In this document: piece by piece, positions 16,519-25,353 of the stretch
Layout: each line of letters starts with the position of its first letter
Numbering within the stretch: position 1 is the first letter of the stretch
Origin: Rhabdothermincola salaria
GTDB lineage: Bacteria; Actinomycetota; Acidimicrobiia; Acidimicrobiales; Acidimicrobilacustridaceae
DNA length: 64,000 bases
Direction of reading: 5' to 3'
Assembly: GCF_021246445.1 (NCBI RefSeq)
Contig: NZ_JAJQXW010000003.1
Span: forward strand, 310,001 to 374,000
Notes under the pieces: generated by a model
Databases searched by the model: none
Seen by the model: the letters and a program-made list of their open reading frames with translations, nothing else
Told to the model about the DNA's origin: nothing
Made by a program: the position numbers and the translations under genes

Positions 16519-17514
16519 GTGCAGGTGTGGCGCGTCGTGGGCGCGATAGGGCGAGCGATGATGCGCGGCGGCGTGCTGGTGCTGCTGTTCGTGGTGTTCC
16601 AGCTGTGGGGCACCGCCATCATCACCGACCGGGCCCAGGACCGCCTCGGCGGCGACTTCGACGAGCTGCTGGCCGAGACGTCGGCCACGACCACCCCGCC
16701 CTCCACCACCCCGCCGACGACGACCGACACCCCGACGACGACCACCGGTCCGGCCACCCTGCCCGCCGACCTCCCCGTCCCGGCCCCGGGCGACCCCATC
16801 GGGCGGATCGTGATCCCCGACATCGGGGTCGACTTCGTCTACGTGCAGGGCGTCGACCTGCGCTACCTCCGCGACGGCCCGGGCCACTTCCCCCAGACCC
16901 CCATGCCGGGCCAACCCGGCAACGCCGCCCTGGCCGGCCACCGCACCACCTACGCGGCGCCGTTCCACCGCCTCGACGAGCTGGCCCCGGGGGCCCGCAT
17001 CGAGATCCAGACCCTGCAGGGCTCGTTCACCTACGAGGTCGACGCCCACGAGGCCGACGGTGGCGGCGAGGTCGGGCATTTCATCGTGCCGCCCTCCGCG
17101 GTGTGGATCCTCGACCAGGAGGAGGGCCTCAACCGGCTCACCCTCATGGCCTGCCACCCCAAGTACAGCGCCGCCCAACGCATCGTCGTCACCGCCTCGC
17201 TCGTCGGCGACACCGCGCCGCCGACCCCCCTGCCCGAACCCGAGGAGCTCGAAGCGGCCGGGGTGACCGTCGACGCCACCACCGACCCGCTCGCCGGCGG
17301 AGACTCCTCGGCCTGGCCGGCGGCCATCGCCTGGTCGATCGCGGCCATCGGCGTCTGGTTCGCCACCTGGCTGGTCAGCAAGTGGTTGCGCCGCCGTCAG
17401 GGCGGTGCCTGGACCTGGCAGCTGCCCCCCTACGTCGTCGGCGTGCCGGTGTTCGCCGTGGTCTGCTTCATGGCCTTCCAGGACGTCGCCCGCCTCCTCC
17501 CGGCCGCCTACTGA
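16519..17514 (+). CDS. Class E-like sortase
   Basis: This 331-residue cysteine transpeptidase probably links sorting-signal proteins to peptidoglycan. It has an N-terminal anchor (GGVLVLLFVVFQLWGTAI), a Thr/Pro-rich linker, and a sortase barrel with the catalytic His in ALAGHRTTYAAPFH, the catalytic Cys in LTLMACHPKYS and the active-site Arg in AAQRIVV. Two further hydrophobic segments at the C terminus are typical of actinobacterial class E enzymes. The GTG at 16519 keeps the conserved VVGAIGR segment before the anchor; ATG 16558 is an alternative. No clear LPxTG-type substrate is encoded in the window. Confidence 0.9.
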   Translation: MQVWRVVGAIGRAMMRGGVLVLLFVVFQLWGTAIITDRAQDRLGGDFDELLAETSATTTPPSTTPPTTTDTPTTTTGPATLPADLPVPAPGDPIGRIVIPDIGVDFVYVQGVDLRYLRDGPGHFPQTPMPGQPGNAALAGHRTTYAAPFHRLDELAPGARIEIQTLQGSFTYEVDAHEADGGGEVGHFIVPPSAVWILDQEEGLNRLTLMACHPKYSAAQRIVVTASLVGDTAPPTPLPEPEELEAAGVTVDATTDPLAGGDSSAWPAAIAWSIAAIGVWFATWLVSKWLRRRQGGAWTWQLPPYVVGVPVFAVVCFMAFQDVARLLPAAY

Positions 17515-17539
17515 GACCCCGGATCCGCGGAGCCCTGCC

Positions 17540-18196
17540 GTGCCCCATCGACCCCTCACCCCATCGCACCGATCGCGCTGCTCGCCGATCGGGCGCGCCG
17601 AGCGTCGGCACCGTCCAGCCCGTCCAGCCAATCGGGCCCTGATGGCGGTGGCGCTGGTCACCACCATCGTGCTGGGGGCCTGCACCAGCGGTTCGGGCTC
17701 GGTGGCCACCACCACCACGGCTCCCATCACCACGACGGTGCCCGCGACCACCACCACCACCGAGGTGCCCATGGAGGTGGGGCGCCAGCTGTTCGTCTAC
17801 ACCCCCGAGGCGGGCCACTGCCTCGACCTGCGCTCGGTGGAGACCGGCGCCCGCAACCGGATCGACGCCAACGCCACCCGGCGCAACGACGACCAGGTCG
17901 TGTTGCTCCTCGACTGCACCCAGCCGCACCAGTACGAGGTGGCGGGGGTGGCCGAGGTGCCCTTCCCGCCGGCCGAGTGGCCGGGGCAGGCCGCGCTCGA
18001 GGACCAGGCCAAGCGGCTCTGCCCGCCGGTGTTCGACCAGTGGGTCGGCACCGCCTACGAGCGGTCCGAGCTCGACATCGGTTGGATCCTCCCCACCGTC
18101 GAGGAGTGGGGCCCGGGCCGCCAGAGCGTGGCCTGCCTGGTGTACGACTCCGCCGCGGGCCTGCTGACCGGCACCACCCAGGGCGCCGCTCGCTGA
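17540..18196 (+). CDS. Septum_form-domain lipoprotein
   Basis: This protein of about 218 residues has a basic N-region, a hydrophobic stretch and a lipobox (ALVTTIVLGAC), then a Thr-rich linker and a domain resembling the actinobacterial Septum_form family. That domain has paired Cys (GHCLDL, LLDCTQPHQYEVAGV, RLCPPVFDQWV, VACLVYD), probably in disulfides. Family members are exported and were linked to cell division, but the mechanism is not known. The GTG at 17540 is chosen because it supplies Arg/His residues before the signal core; ATG 17642 would leave no positive N-region. It follows the sortase by 25 bases and is probably co-transcribed. Confidence 0.7.
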   Translation: MPHRPLTPSHRSRCSPIGRAERRHRPARPANRALMAVALVTTIVLGACTSGSGSVATTTTAPITTTVPATTTTTEVPMEVGRQLFVYTPEAGHCLDLRSVETGARNRIDANATRRNDDQVVLLLDCTQPHQYEVAGVAEVPFPPAEWPGQAALEDQAKRLCPPVFDQWVGTAYERSELDIGWILPTVEEWGPGRQSVACLVYDSAAGLLTGTTQGAAR

Positions 18197-18233
18197 GCGG
18201 GTCTCGCCGGACCCCGACGCCCGGCGCGACGGG

Positions 18234-18962
18234 TCAGCGGCCCTCGAAGGTGGGCGTCCGCTTGTCGCCGAAGGCGGCCAGGCCCTCGGCGAAGTCGGCG
18301 CTGGTCCACGCCCGCTCGAACGCCTCTCGGTAGGCCGGTGTGGTGTGGTCGGCGTCGGCCGCCTCGTCGAGCCCGACCTTGAAGCCCTGCAACGTGAGCG
18401 GGGCCAGGCGAGCGATGCGCTCGGCCCAGGTGAGGGCGTCGTCCAGCGACCCGAGGCGGTGGACCAGGCCGACCGCCCAGGCCCGCTCGCCCGTCATCAC
18501 GTCGGCGCTCAACAACATCTCCCGGGCGACCGACTGGCCGACCAGGTCCACCAGTGTGCGGACCGTCCACTGATCGACCATCAGGCCCAGCTTGGCCGCC
18601 GGGACCCCGAAGCCGGCTGTGGCCGAGGCGACGCGCAGGTCGCAGGCGGCCGCCAGCTGGGTGCCGGCCCCGAGGGCGAAGCCCTCGACCGCAGCCATGG
18701 TGGGGAACGGCGCCCGACGCAACGACAGGAGCAGCTCGTGGAGCGACGCGACGAACCCCTCGTCCTCGACGTCGCTCAGGTCGGCGCCGGCGCAGAAGTG
18801 CCCGTCGGCGCCGGTGAGCACCATCACCCGGGTGCCGGCGTCGACGGCTTCGTCGACGGCAGCCCGCAGGGCGGTGAGCGCCTCGTGGTTGACGGCGTTG
18901 CGCCGCTCGGGGCGGTCGAGGGTGACGAGGGCGACGGCCCCTCGGTGCTCGGTTCGGATCAT
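18234..18962 (-). CDS. Enoyl-CoA hydratase/isomerase family protein
   Basis: This 242-residue crotonase-fold protein has the first oxyanion-hole block (GADGHFCAGADLSDV, about residue 55) and the second (AVEGFALGAGTQLAAACDLR, about 93). The usual catalytic Glu of true hydratases in the loop after residue 120 is not obvious (MVDQWTVRTLVDLVG), so the reaction may be isomerisation, hydrolysis or another crotonase chemistry. The ATG has a TAGGGT hexamer six bases upstream and no ribosome-binding site. It converges with the Septum_form gene, leaving 37 bases between stops. Confidence 0.85.
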   Translation of the reverse strand: MIRTEHRGAVALVTLDRPERRNAVNHEALTALRAAVDEAVDAGTRVMVLTGADGHFCAGADLSDVEDEGFVASLHELLLSLRRAPFPTMAAVEGFALGAGTQLAAACDLRVASATAGFGVPAAKLGLMVDQWTVRTLVDLVGQSVAREMLLSADVMTGERAWAVGLVHRLGSLDDALTWAERIARLAPLTLQGFKVGLDEAADADHTTPAYREAFERAWTSADFAEGLAAFGDKRTPTFEGR

Positions 18963-18968
18963 GCCCGC

Positions 18969-18974
18969 ACCCTA
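18969..18974 (-). promoter_or_regulatory. -10 hexamer of a probable leaderless promoter for the crotonase gene
   Basis: TAGGGT on the minus strand lies six bases before the ATG at 18962. Confidence 0.45.
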
Positions 18975-19047
18975 CCGACGGCTCGGCGACGCGCCGGGGG
19001 CCCGGCGACTGGCCGCGAGGGTCCACCACCGGGCCCACTCGCAGCCG

Positions 19048-19053
19048 TACCGT
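19048..19053 (+). promoter_or_regulatory. -10 hexamer for the small membrane protein gene
   Basis: TACCGT lies eight bases before the ATG at 19062, back to back with the crotonase promoter. Confidence 0.38.
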
Positions 19054-19061
19054 CGTCGGCC

Positions 19062-19370
19062 ATGTCCATCACCGTCGTTCTCGCTGCGCTCTCCGTCGTG
19101 GTGGCGGTCGGCGCCGTCGCCTGGTGGGTGGCCAACGCCCGACGGGACCACGACGCTCGTTCGGCCCGGCTCCCGGCCGGCGCCGACGCGGCCCTCTGGT
19201 CGATCGTCGAAGCGGTGCCCGACCCCCGCAACCACCTGGCGCTCACCCGCGACCTCACCGGCGAGGTGCGCATCACCGGCACACCGTTGCAGCCCTTCCG
19301 CCCCGAGGACGCGCCCGCCGTCGCCGCGCTCGAGCCGTTCCGGACCGACGACTACCGCAAGGCGTCCTGA
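19062..19370 (+). CDS. Small membrane-anchored protein of unknown function
   Basis: This 102-residue protein has one N-terminal hydrophobic helix (SITVVLAALSVVVAVGAVAWWVA) followed by a basic stop-transfer segment (NARRDHDARSARL) and a soluble part of about 70 residues. I do not recognise the soluble part. It contains alternating short strands (HLALTRDLTGEVRITGTPL). The topology is probably N-out/C-in because the positive charges follow the helix. It stands alone between divergent and convergent neighbours. Confidence 0.6.
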   Translation: MSITVVLAALSVVVAVGAVAWWVANARRDHDARSARLPAGADAALWSIVEAVPDPRNHLALTRDLTGEVRITGTPLQPFRPEDAPAVAALEPFRTDDYRKAS

Positions 19371-19430
19371 GCCGATCAGCGGCCGGGCCGCCGGGTCGGT
19401 GCGCTGGTGGCCGACACCTGCTGCCCGACC

Positions 19431-20615
19431 TCAGGACGGCGCCGCCAGCACGGCGAGGGTGGCCCACGACTGGGGCACCGCGCCCAGGCCGGTGCCGTCG
19501 TCGGCGTCCCAGTACTCGGCCAGACCCGATCGGGTCGCACCCGCCACGAGCATCGACGCCAGCGCGGTGGCGTCGGCCTCTCGCCCGTGTCGTCGTGCCG
19601 CCGCCCAGCACAGGTAGGTGAGCTGGGGCCAGGCCGGCCCCCGCCAGTAGGTGCGCGGCCGGTAGCTGGGCTCGTCGCGGTGCACCTGGGTCGGGCCGCA
19701 CGGCCCCCCGTGGGCGCCGGGGTCGAGCATCTGGGCGAACGCCGCGTCGCGAGCGTCGGCTCGTCGGCTGACCAGCACGCAGAGCAGCGCTTCCAGGGTG
19801 CGCACCCGGCCGCTGCTCGTCGCCGACTCGCCGGCGTCGACCCAGGTGCCGAGGGCGGGCTCCCAGCGCCGGTCGAGGGCGTCCGCCAGCGCCTCGGCCT
19901 GGGCTCCCAGCTGGTCGTCCCCCGTGACCTCGGCCAGCTCGAGGGCGTTGAACGCGATCAGGGCGTTGAAGCCAGCCGGCGCCACATCGAAGCCCGGGTT
20001 GGACAGCGGCGAGCCGTCGGGGGCCGACTCGACGGAGGCGACCAGCTCCCCCTTGACGTCGTACCAGCGGCGGGGGTCCCACCCGCCGGGGCACCAGTGG
20101 TCCCACCGTGGCGAGTCGTCGCCACCGCTCTCCCAGGGGTGGCACATGGCCACCAGGCCGTCGATCCGCCGGCGGTGGTCGAGGAGGAAGCCCAGGCCCC
20201 GGCGGGCCGGGGCCACGAGCGCACCGACATCGACACCGCCGCGCCACAACTCGGCCACGGCATGACCGAACATCGGCGGCTGGGTGATCGACGAGTGGCC
20301 CTCTCGCCCCCAGAACGAGGCGTGGTGGCCGGGCTCCCACTCGTAGTCGACGTGGGGCACGAACCCCAGGGGCGACTGGGTGCGGAACAGATGGGCCAGC
20401 TCCGAGACGGCGCGACCGGGCTCGCCCAGCGCGTTCCACACCAGGGCGTGGAAGCACGAGTCCCAGAGCCACTGGAAGGGGTAGACCCGGCCGTTGGGCA
20501 CCGTGTAGCCGTCGCGCCAGTGCTGCTCGAGCACCCGGCGGGCCGCAGCCGCGAGGTCGGTGCCGGGTAGCGTGCCCTCGCCCCCGCTGCCGTCGTGGCC
20601 GGCGGGCACCGTCAT
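19431..20615 (-). CDS. GH63-like (MGH1-type) glycoside hydrolase
   Basis: This 394-residue soluble (alpha/alpha)6-barrel enzyme is related to mannosylglycerate/glucosylglycerate hydrolases and GH63 glucosidases. The conserved N-terminal block is YPFQWLWDSCFHALVWNALG, where the Trp and Asp correspond to the sugar-binding and general-acid region. HVDYEWEPGHHASFWGREG and TYWRGPAWPQLTYLCW are typical late barrel motifs, and Glu in AEYWDADDGTGLG may be the base. ATG 20615 is chosen; an earlier in-frame start lies inside the divergent gene. It faces away from a GT4 glycosyltransferase across 33 bases, which suggests turnover and synthesis of one small glycoside. Confidence 0.78.
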   Translation of the reverse strand: MTVPAGHDGSGGEGTLPGTDLAAAARRVLEQHWRDGYTVPNGRVYPFQWLWDSCFHALVWNALGEPGRAVSELAHLFRTQSPLGFVPHVDYEWEPGHHASFWGREGHSSITQPPMFGHAVAELWRGGVDVGALVAPARRGLGFLLDHRRRIDGLVAMCHPWESGGDDSPRWDHWCPGGWDPRRWYDVKGELVASVESAPDGSPLSNPGFDVAPAGFNALIAFNALELAEVTGDDQLGAQAEALADALDRRWEPALGTWVDAGESATSSGRVRTLEALLCVLVSRRADARDAAFAQMLDPGAHGGPCGPTQVHRDEPSYRPRTYWRGPAWPQLTYLCWAAARRHGREADATALASMLVAGATRSGLAEYWDADDGTGLGAVPQSWATLAVLAAPS

Positions 20616-20648
20616 CGCCGATCGTCCCCGGAGCCGTCTCCCACCGCC

Positions 20649-21737
20649 ATGGCTGTCTGCGCCTTCGTCTCGTTCCGCCTCGGCGGGCACGACGGCGTGT
20701 CGGTGGTGGCCGCCACCTGGATCGACGCCGTGCGCCGCCTCGGCTTCGATGTCCGCACGGTGGCCGGCGACGGTCCGGTGGACACGCTGATCCCGGGCTT
20801 GGCGATCGGGGCCTTCCCCGATGGGCGGGCCGGAATCGAGGGGCCCGGGGCGGCCGACGAGCCCGCGATCGACGCGCTGGCCGCCCGGGTCCGCGACGCC
20901 CTGGCCGGCGTCGACGTGGTGGTGGTGGAGAACCTGGGCACGATCCCGATGAACCTACCGGCCGCCCGGGCCGTGGCCCGCGCCCTCGCCGGGCGTCCCG
21001 CGGTGTTCCACCACCACGACCCGGCCTGGCAGCGCGACCGCTACGCCGACGTCGACGAGCTGCCCCGCGACGACCCGGCGTGGCGCCACGTGACCATCAA
21101 CGACCTCACCCGCCACCAGCTGGCCGACCGGGGCATCGAGGCCGTGACCATCCGCAACGGCTTCGACGTGCACGCGCCCACCGCCGACCGCGACGCGGCC
21201 CGCCGGGCCCTCGACATGTCCTCCACCGAAAGGGTCCTCGTGCATCCGGTACGGGCCATCGAGCGCAAGGACGTGCCCACCGCCCTGCAGCTGGCCCAGG
21301 CCATCGAGGCCACCTACTGGCTCACCGGGCCGGCCGAGGAGGGCTACGGCCCCACCCTCGAGCGCCTGGTGGCCGACGCCCGGGCGCAGGGACTGACGGT
21401 GCGTCACCACCCCGCGCCGGACCCGGCCACCTTGTACGGCGCCGCCGATGCGGTGGCCTTCCCGTCGCGGTGGGAGGGGTTCGGCAACCCGCCGGTGGAG
21501 GCGGCGATCCATCGACGGCCGGCCGCCGTCTCGCCCTATCCGGTGGCCGAGGAGCTCCGCACGCTCGGCTTCGAGTGGTTCGATCCCGCCGATCCGGCCC
21601 CCCTGGCGGCGTGGCTCGCGAGGCCCGACGCCGCCCTCCTGGATCACAACGAGACGGTGGCGCGGACCCACCTCTCCCTCGAGGCCATGACCGAGCGCCT
21701 GCGGGACCTGTTCGATGAGGCAGGCTGGTTGCCGTGA
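20649..21737 (+). CDS. GT4-like glycosyltransferase
   Basis: This 362-residue cytosolic GT-B enzyme has an N-terminal acceptor domain (VSFRLGGHDGVSVVAATW, with a Gly-rich loop) and a C-terminal nucleotide-sugar domain. It includes VLVHPVRAIERKDVPTALQL and the EX7E-like region EGFGNPPVEAAIHRRPAAVS. The donor and acceptor are unknown. The ATG at 20649 begins the first beta strand; upstream in-frame codons overlap the divergent hydrolase. The stop overlaps the next small gene by four bases. Pairing with the divergent hydrolase suggests a compatible-solute or storage glycoside. Confidence 0.82.
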   Translation: MAVCAFVSFRLGGHDGVSVVAATWIDAVRRLGFDVRTVAGDGPVDTLIPGLAIGAFPDGRAGIEGPGAADEPAIDALAARVRDALAGVDVVVVENLGTIPMNLPAARAVARALAGRPAVFHHHDPAWQRDRYADVDELPRDDPAWRHVTINDLTRHQLADRGIEAVTIRNGFDVHAPTADRDAARRALDMSSTERVLVHPVRAIERKDVPTALQLAQAIEATYWLTGPAEEGYGPTLERLVADARAQGLTVRHHPAPDPATLYGAADAVAFPSRWEGFGNPPVEAAIHRRPAAVSPYPVAEELRTLGFEWFDPADPAPLAAWLARPDAALLDHNETVARTHLSLEAMTERLRDLFDEAGWLP

Positions 21738-22036
21738 GCGACGCCCCCGACGATCCCGAGCCCGACCCCCGCCCCCGGGACACGTCGGCCGATCCCGTCC
21801 GGGTGCGGCGAGCCAAGATCCAACGCCTGGCCTCCCTGGGCCAACGCCTCGGGTACCTGCTCTACGCGGTGGCCATGGCCGCGTTCTTCTACGGGTTCTT
21901 CGTCGACTTCAACGGCACGGTCGTCACCGTGATCGTGAGCACCATGGCGGTGGGATCGGCCGCCCTGGCCCCGGCGATCGTGCTGGGCTACGCGGTGAAG
22001 GCCGCCGAGCGCGACGACCTCGAGCACGGCCGCTGA
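21734..22036 (+). CDS. Two-helix membrane protein of unknown function
   Basis: This 100-residue protein has an acidic Pro/Asp-rich N terminus, a basic segment (RVRRAKIQRLASLGQRLGY) and two hydrophobic helices (LLYAVAMAAFFYGFFVDF and VVTVIVSTMAVGSAALAPAIVLGYAV) ending in a charged tail. Its GTG start overlaps the glycosyltransferase stop (GTGA), so the two are translated together. I do not recognise the family. Confidence 0.65.
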   Translation: MSDAPDDPEPDPRPRDTSADPVRVRRAKIQRLASLGQRLGYLLYAVAMAAFFYGFFVDFNGTVVTVIVSTMAVGSAALAPAIVLGYAVKAAERDDLEHGR

Positions 22037-22073
22037 CACCGCCAACGGCGCGGCGGCGGTCCGCCGACCTGGT

Positions 22074-22661
22074 TCACTCGGGACGCAGGCCCCGCAGCCC
22101 CGCCCAGGCCAGCTCGGCGACCTGGGCCGCGAGGTGGTCGGCGTCGAGCTGGATCTCCTTGGCCAACCAACGCCGGCAGGTGCTCTCGCCCAGACCCACG
22201 ATGCCGTAGGCGAGCAGGCGTCGACGCTCCTCGGACAGCCCGTCGACGGCGATGAGGTCGGCGATGAGGTCGGCGATCTGGCGTTGGACCTTGCTGGCCT
22301 CGGCCAGGAACTCGGCGTCGCGCCGCACCTCGCCATCGAAGAGCACGGCGAAGCCGTCGCGCTGCTCGTCGACCCAGCGGAACCAGGCCTCGAACCCCCG
22401 CAGGACCTGCTGGTGCGGGCTCGGCGCCCCGATGGTGGCCTCCCGCACCCGCTGGCGGAGCTCGCCGCCGACCTCGCGCAGAACCTCGAGGAAGAGCTCG
22501 CGCTTGGAGCCGAAGTGCTGGTAGAGCACCGGCTTGGTGACCCCTGCGGCATCGGCGATGTCGTTCATGGACGCCTGGTGGTACCCGCGCTCGGCGAAGG
22601 TGGCGAGCGCCGTAGCCAGGAGCTGGTGGCGACGTTCGGCGGCGGGGAGTCGGGCGTTCAT
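22074..22661 (-). CDS. TetR/AcrR-family transcriptional regulator
   Basis: This 195-residue repressor-type protein has the TetR helix-turn-helix at residues about 12-55 (ALATFAERGYHQASMNDIAD, then AAGVTKPVLYQHFGSKRELF) and an all-helical ligand-binding C-terminal domain. The ATG at 22661 begins the usual first helix; the longer frame upstream is shadow sequence of the GGDEF/EAL gene. An inverted repeat, TACC-N4-GGTA, 50 bases upstream could be its own operator. A similar repeat lies upstream of the acyl-CoA dehydrogenase at 33394. The ligand is unknown; many actinobacterial TetR proteins of this size bind acyl-CoA. Confidence 0.9.
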   Translation of the reverse strand: MNARLPAAERRHQLLATALATFAERGYHQASMNDIADAAGVTKPVLYQHFGSKRELFLEVLREVGGELRQRVREATIGAPSPHQQVLRGFEAWFRWVDEQRDGFAVLFDGEVRRDAEFLAEASKVQRQIADLIADLIAVDGLSEERRRLLAYGIVGLGESTCRRWLAKEIQLDADHLAAQVAELAWAGLRGLRPE

Positions 22662-22710
22662 CGAGATGACCTCATCGTGGCGACGAGCGTAACGACCCCG
22701 ACGACCCCGT

Positions 22711-22726
22711 CCTACCACCCGGTAAC
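22711..22726. promoter_or_regulatory. Candidate TetR operator
   Basis: CCTACC-ACCC-GGTAAC contains the inverted repeat TACC-N4-GGTA, 50-65 bases before the tetR start. The half-site and spacing match the longer GTTACC-N4-GGTAAC at 34674-34689. Confidence 0.4.
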
Positions 22727-22791
22727 AACGCGGTGGCCGCCCGCCCGCCGGACGGCGGCACCGCGCCGTCTCGTGGTCGACGAGACCCTGA

Positions 22792-24564
22792 TCAGGGACG
22801 CGACGCCTGCGCTGCTGGCCTCGGGCTGGCCACGATCGGTCGATCGGTGGGCTCGACCGCAGGGGCCGTGCCGAGCACCCGGTCGGCGACGGCGTCGGCC
22901 GGGCCGGGGGCCGCGAAGTGGAACCCCTGGGCGCGGTCGCAGCCGAGCTCGGCGAGCACGTCCGCCTGCTCGCGGGTCTCGACGCCTTCGGCGACGACGC
23001 CCATGCCGAGGGCGTGGGAGAGCTCGATGATCGAGGCGACGATGGCTCTCTCGGTCGCCCCCGCGGCGAGGCCGTGGACGAAGGACCGGTCGATCTTGAC
23101 GAAGTCGAGGGGGAACATGCGCAGGTACGACAGCGACGAGTAGCCGGTGCCGAAGTCGTCGAGGCCGACCTTGACGCCGGCGGCACGCAGGAACGTCAGA
23201 CCCGTGAGGGCGGAGTTCGACGCCTCCATCAGTATCCGCTCGGTGACCTCGACCTGCAGGACGCCGGGCGGAAGGTGGTGGTCGGCGAGCTGGTCGATCA
23301 CCGACTGGGCGAAGCCGGCGTTGGCCAGGTCTCGGGCCGTGACGTTGAGGGCCACGTCGACGAAGGCCGTGCCGGCGAAGGGCACGCGCCACGCCGCGGC
23401 CTGCTCGACGACCTGCCCGAGCATCCACTCGTCGATGGTGGCCAGGACGCCGGTCTCCTCGGCGACCTCGATGAACGCCTCGGCCGCGATGAGCTCTCCC
23501 GCGTCGTCGTCCCAGACCCGCACGAGCGCTTCGACGGCCACGGTCTCGCCGCTCGCCAGCTCGATGATCGGCTGGTAGGCGACACGGAGGCGGTCCTCGG
23601 CGAGGGCCCGGCGCAGCATGCGCTCGGTGCCGAGGCGGCCGACGGCGCGGGTGCGAAGGTCTTCGTCGAACACGTCGGCTCGGTCGCGGCCGCGGTCCTT
23701 GGCTCGATAGAGGGCGAGGTCGGCCTCCTGGAGGAGCCCTTCGGCGCTGTGGCCCGCGTCGGAGGTCACGGCGACGCCGGCGCTGGCGGTGCAGATGAAC
23801 TGCTCGTCGCCCACCACGAAGGGGGCGCGACCGGCCTCCACGATGCGGGCCCCGAGCGCGACGGCCTCATCGGGGTCGACCACGTCCTCGATGACGACGG
23901 CGAACTCGTCGCCCCCCAGCCGGGCCAGGGTGTCCTGCGGCCGCAGGACCTGCAGCAGCCGTTCGGCCATCTGCGACAGGACGGCGTCACCGATGTGGTG
24001 GCCCAGCGAATCGTTGATCAGCTTGAAGCGGTCGAGGTCGAGGTAGAGGACGGCGACGAGGCTGTCCCCGCGGTCCAGCCGGAGCAGGGCGTGGCGGAGC
24101 CGATCGAGGAAGACGGTGCGGTTGGCCAGACCGGTCAGCGGGTCCGATGCCGCCTGGCGGCGCAGGTCGAGCTCGGACTGCCGGCGCTCGGCGACGTCTC
24201 GCACCGCCGACACCACCAGGCGTTCGCCGCCCGCCTCGATCGACCGAGAGCGGGATTCGATCCATCGATAGGAGCCGTCGGCGCACCGGAACCGGTAGGT
24301 GGTGGTGATGGTCTCGCCGTCGCGCCAGGCCTCGCCGTGGGCCTCTTCGATGAGCCGGCAGTCGTCCGGGTGGGTGAAGGAGATGAGGGGGCGGCCCAAC
24401 AGCTCGGGGGCCGTCCACCCGAACGGCTCGAGCCCCGCCGAGGACACCAACCGGTACACGCCGTCGACGCCGGTGACGGTCTGCAGATCGGGCGAGCCGT
24501 CGACGACCACGCCGGGCAACGCAGCATCGACGGTGGTACCACCGGCAGTCGTCGTCGCAGCCAT
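22792..24564 (-). CDS. PAS-GGDEF-EAL cyclic di-GMP turnover protein
   Basis: This 590-residue cytoplasmic protein starts with a PAS domain (VYRLVSSAGLEPFGWTAPEL, about residues 25-125), then a diguanylate cyclase domain with an intact GGDEF motif (LARLGGDEFAVVIED, about 225) and an EAL phosphodiesterase domain with VEALVRV, ALNVTARDL, LQVEVTERILM, GLDDFGTGYSSL and FVKIDRSF. Both domains look catalytically competent, so the net activity may depend on the PAS signal. The ATG at 24564 is chosen for the GGGGAG ribosome-binding site; the longer frame is unsupported. It is divergent from the STAS/GAF-ANTAR genes across 258 bases. Confidence 0.93.
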   Translation of the reverse strand: MAATTTAGGTTVDAALPGVVVDGSPDLQTVTGVDGVYRLVSSAGLEPFGWTAPELLGRPLISFTHPDDCRLIEEAHGEAWRDGETITTTYRFRCADGSYRWIESRSRSIEAGGERLVVSAVRDVAERRQSELDLRRQAASDPLTGLANRTVFLDRLRHALLRLDRGDSLVAVLYLDLDRFKLINDSLGHHIGDAVLSQMAERLLQVLRPQDTLARLGGDEFAVVIEDVVDPDEAVALGARIVEAGRAPFVVGDEQFICTASAGVAVTSDAGHSAEGLLQEADLALYRAKDRGRDRADVFDEDLRTRAVGRLGTERMLRRALAEDRLRVAYQPIIELASGETVAVEALVRVWDDDAGELIAAEAFIEVAEETGVLATIDEWMLGQVVEQAAAWRVPFAGTAFVDVALNVTARDLANAGFAQSVIDQLADHHLPPGVLQVEVTERILMEASNSALTGLTFLRAAGVKVGLDDFGTGYSSLSYLRMFPLDFVKIDRSFVHGLAAGATERAIVASIIELSHALGMGVVAEGVETREQADVLAELGCDRAQGFHFAAPGPADAVADRVLGTAPAVEPTDRPIVASPRPAAQASRP

Positions 24565-24822
24565 GTCGCTCCCCGTGAGGCTGAGCGCTACCGAGGTCCG
24601 GAGCAACGCGGCTGTCGTGTCGTCCGCATCGGCGAGGCGAGCGGCTCGTGTGGTGATCCTACCGTGCCGCCCGGCCCGGCGGAAGGGGCCGGGCAGGGTG
24701 TACGGTGACAACGGCACGACAACACAGCCCAGACGTGCCGGACCAGCACCACGCTGGTTCGGGAGCGGTGCTCCGGACCCTGGTAGCGCACGTTGCTCGC
24801 AACGACCGGAACCAGGACACCC

Positions 24823-25353
24823 ATGCGTACCCACGAAGAGCCCTCAGCGTCGGTGTGCCGACGCGGGTCCCCCGATCCAGGTAGCGATCCCCTCCGCACC
24901 GTGGTCTGGCTCCGCGGCGACCACCACCTCGGCACCCGAACGCGTCTGTCGGCGGCCATCGCCGAAGCCGCCCGGGCCGACGACGCCGACCTCGTCGTCG
25001 ACCTCAGCGGCGTGACCTTCATGGACGCGTCGACCATCGGCGCCCTCGTCGTCGCCCGACACCACCTCCGAGCTCGCTCCCGATCGCTGTGCGTCCGGGC
25101 CCCGTCACCGCTCGCCCGGCGACTCCTCGACGCGTGCGGGCTGGTCGCCCTGATCGACGACGACGCCGAGCCTGCGCACCCGCCCGCGGCCCCCGCCCTG
25201 GGCTCGTGGGTCGACGTGCCCGCATCGGAGCGCTCCGGCGATCCTGCGCCGTCGGCCAGCCGCGGGGCCCCGTCCCCGCGGCCTGCGCTCGTCGAGGTGG
25301 AGCACGGCGCCGACCTGGCCGGGTCGGTCCCGCCCCACCGAGGGCCGCCGTGA
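24823..25353 (+). CDS. STAS-domain protein (anti-sigma factor antagonist-like)
   Basis: This 176-residue protein contains a STAS domain at residues about 20-105 (TVVWLRGDHHLGTRTRL, DLVVDLSGVTFMDASTIGAL). The Ser/Thr in MDASTIGAL is at the site that partner kinases phosphorylate in SpoIIAA-like proteins. The C-terminal 70 residues are Pro/Ala/Ser-rich and probably disordered. The ATG has an AGGA site upstream. Its stop overlaps the next GAF-ANTAR gene (GTGA). No anti-sigma kinase is encoded nearby, so it may report to a partner elsewhere. Confidence 0.82.
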   Translation: MRTHEEPSASVCRRGSPDPGSDPLRTVVWLRGDHHLGTRTRLSAAIAEAARADDADLVVDLSGVTFMDASTIGALVVARHHLRARSRSLCVRAPSPLARRLLDACGLVALIDDDAEPAHPPAAPALGSWVDVPASERSGDPAPSASRGAPSPRPALVEVEHGADLAGSVPPHRGPP

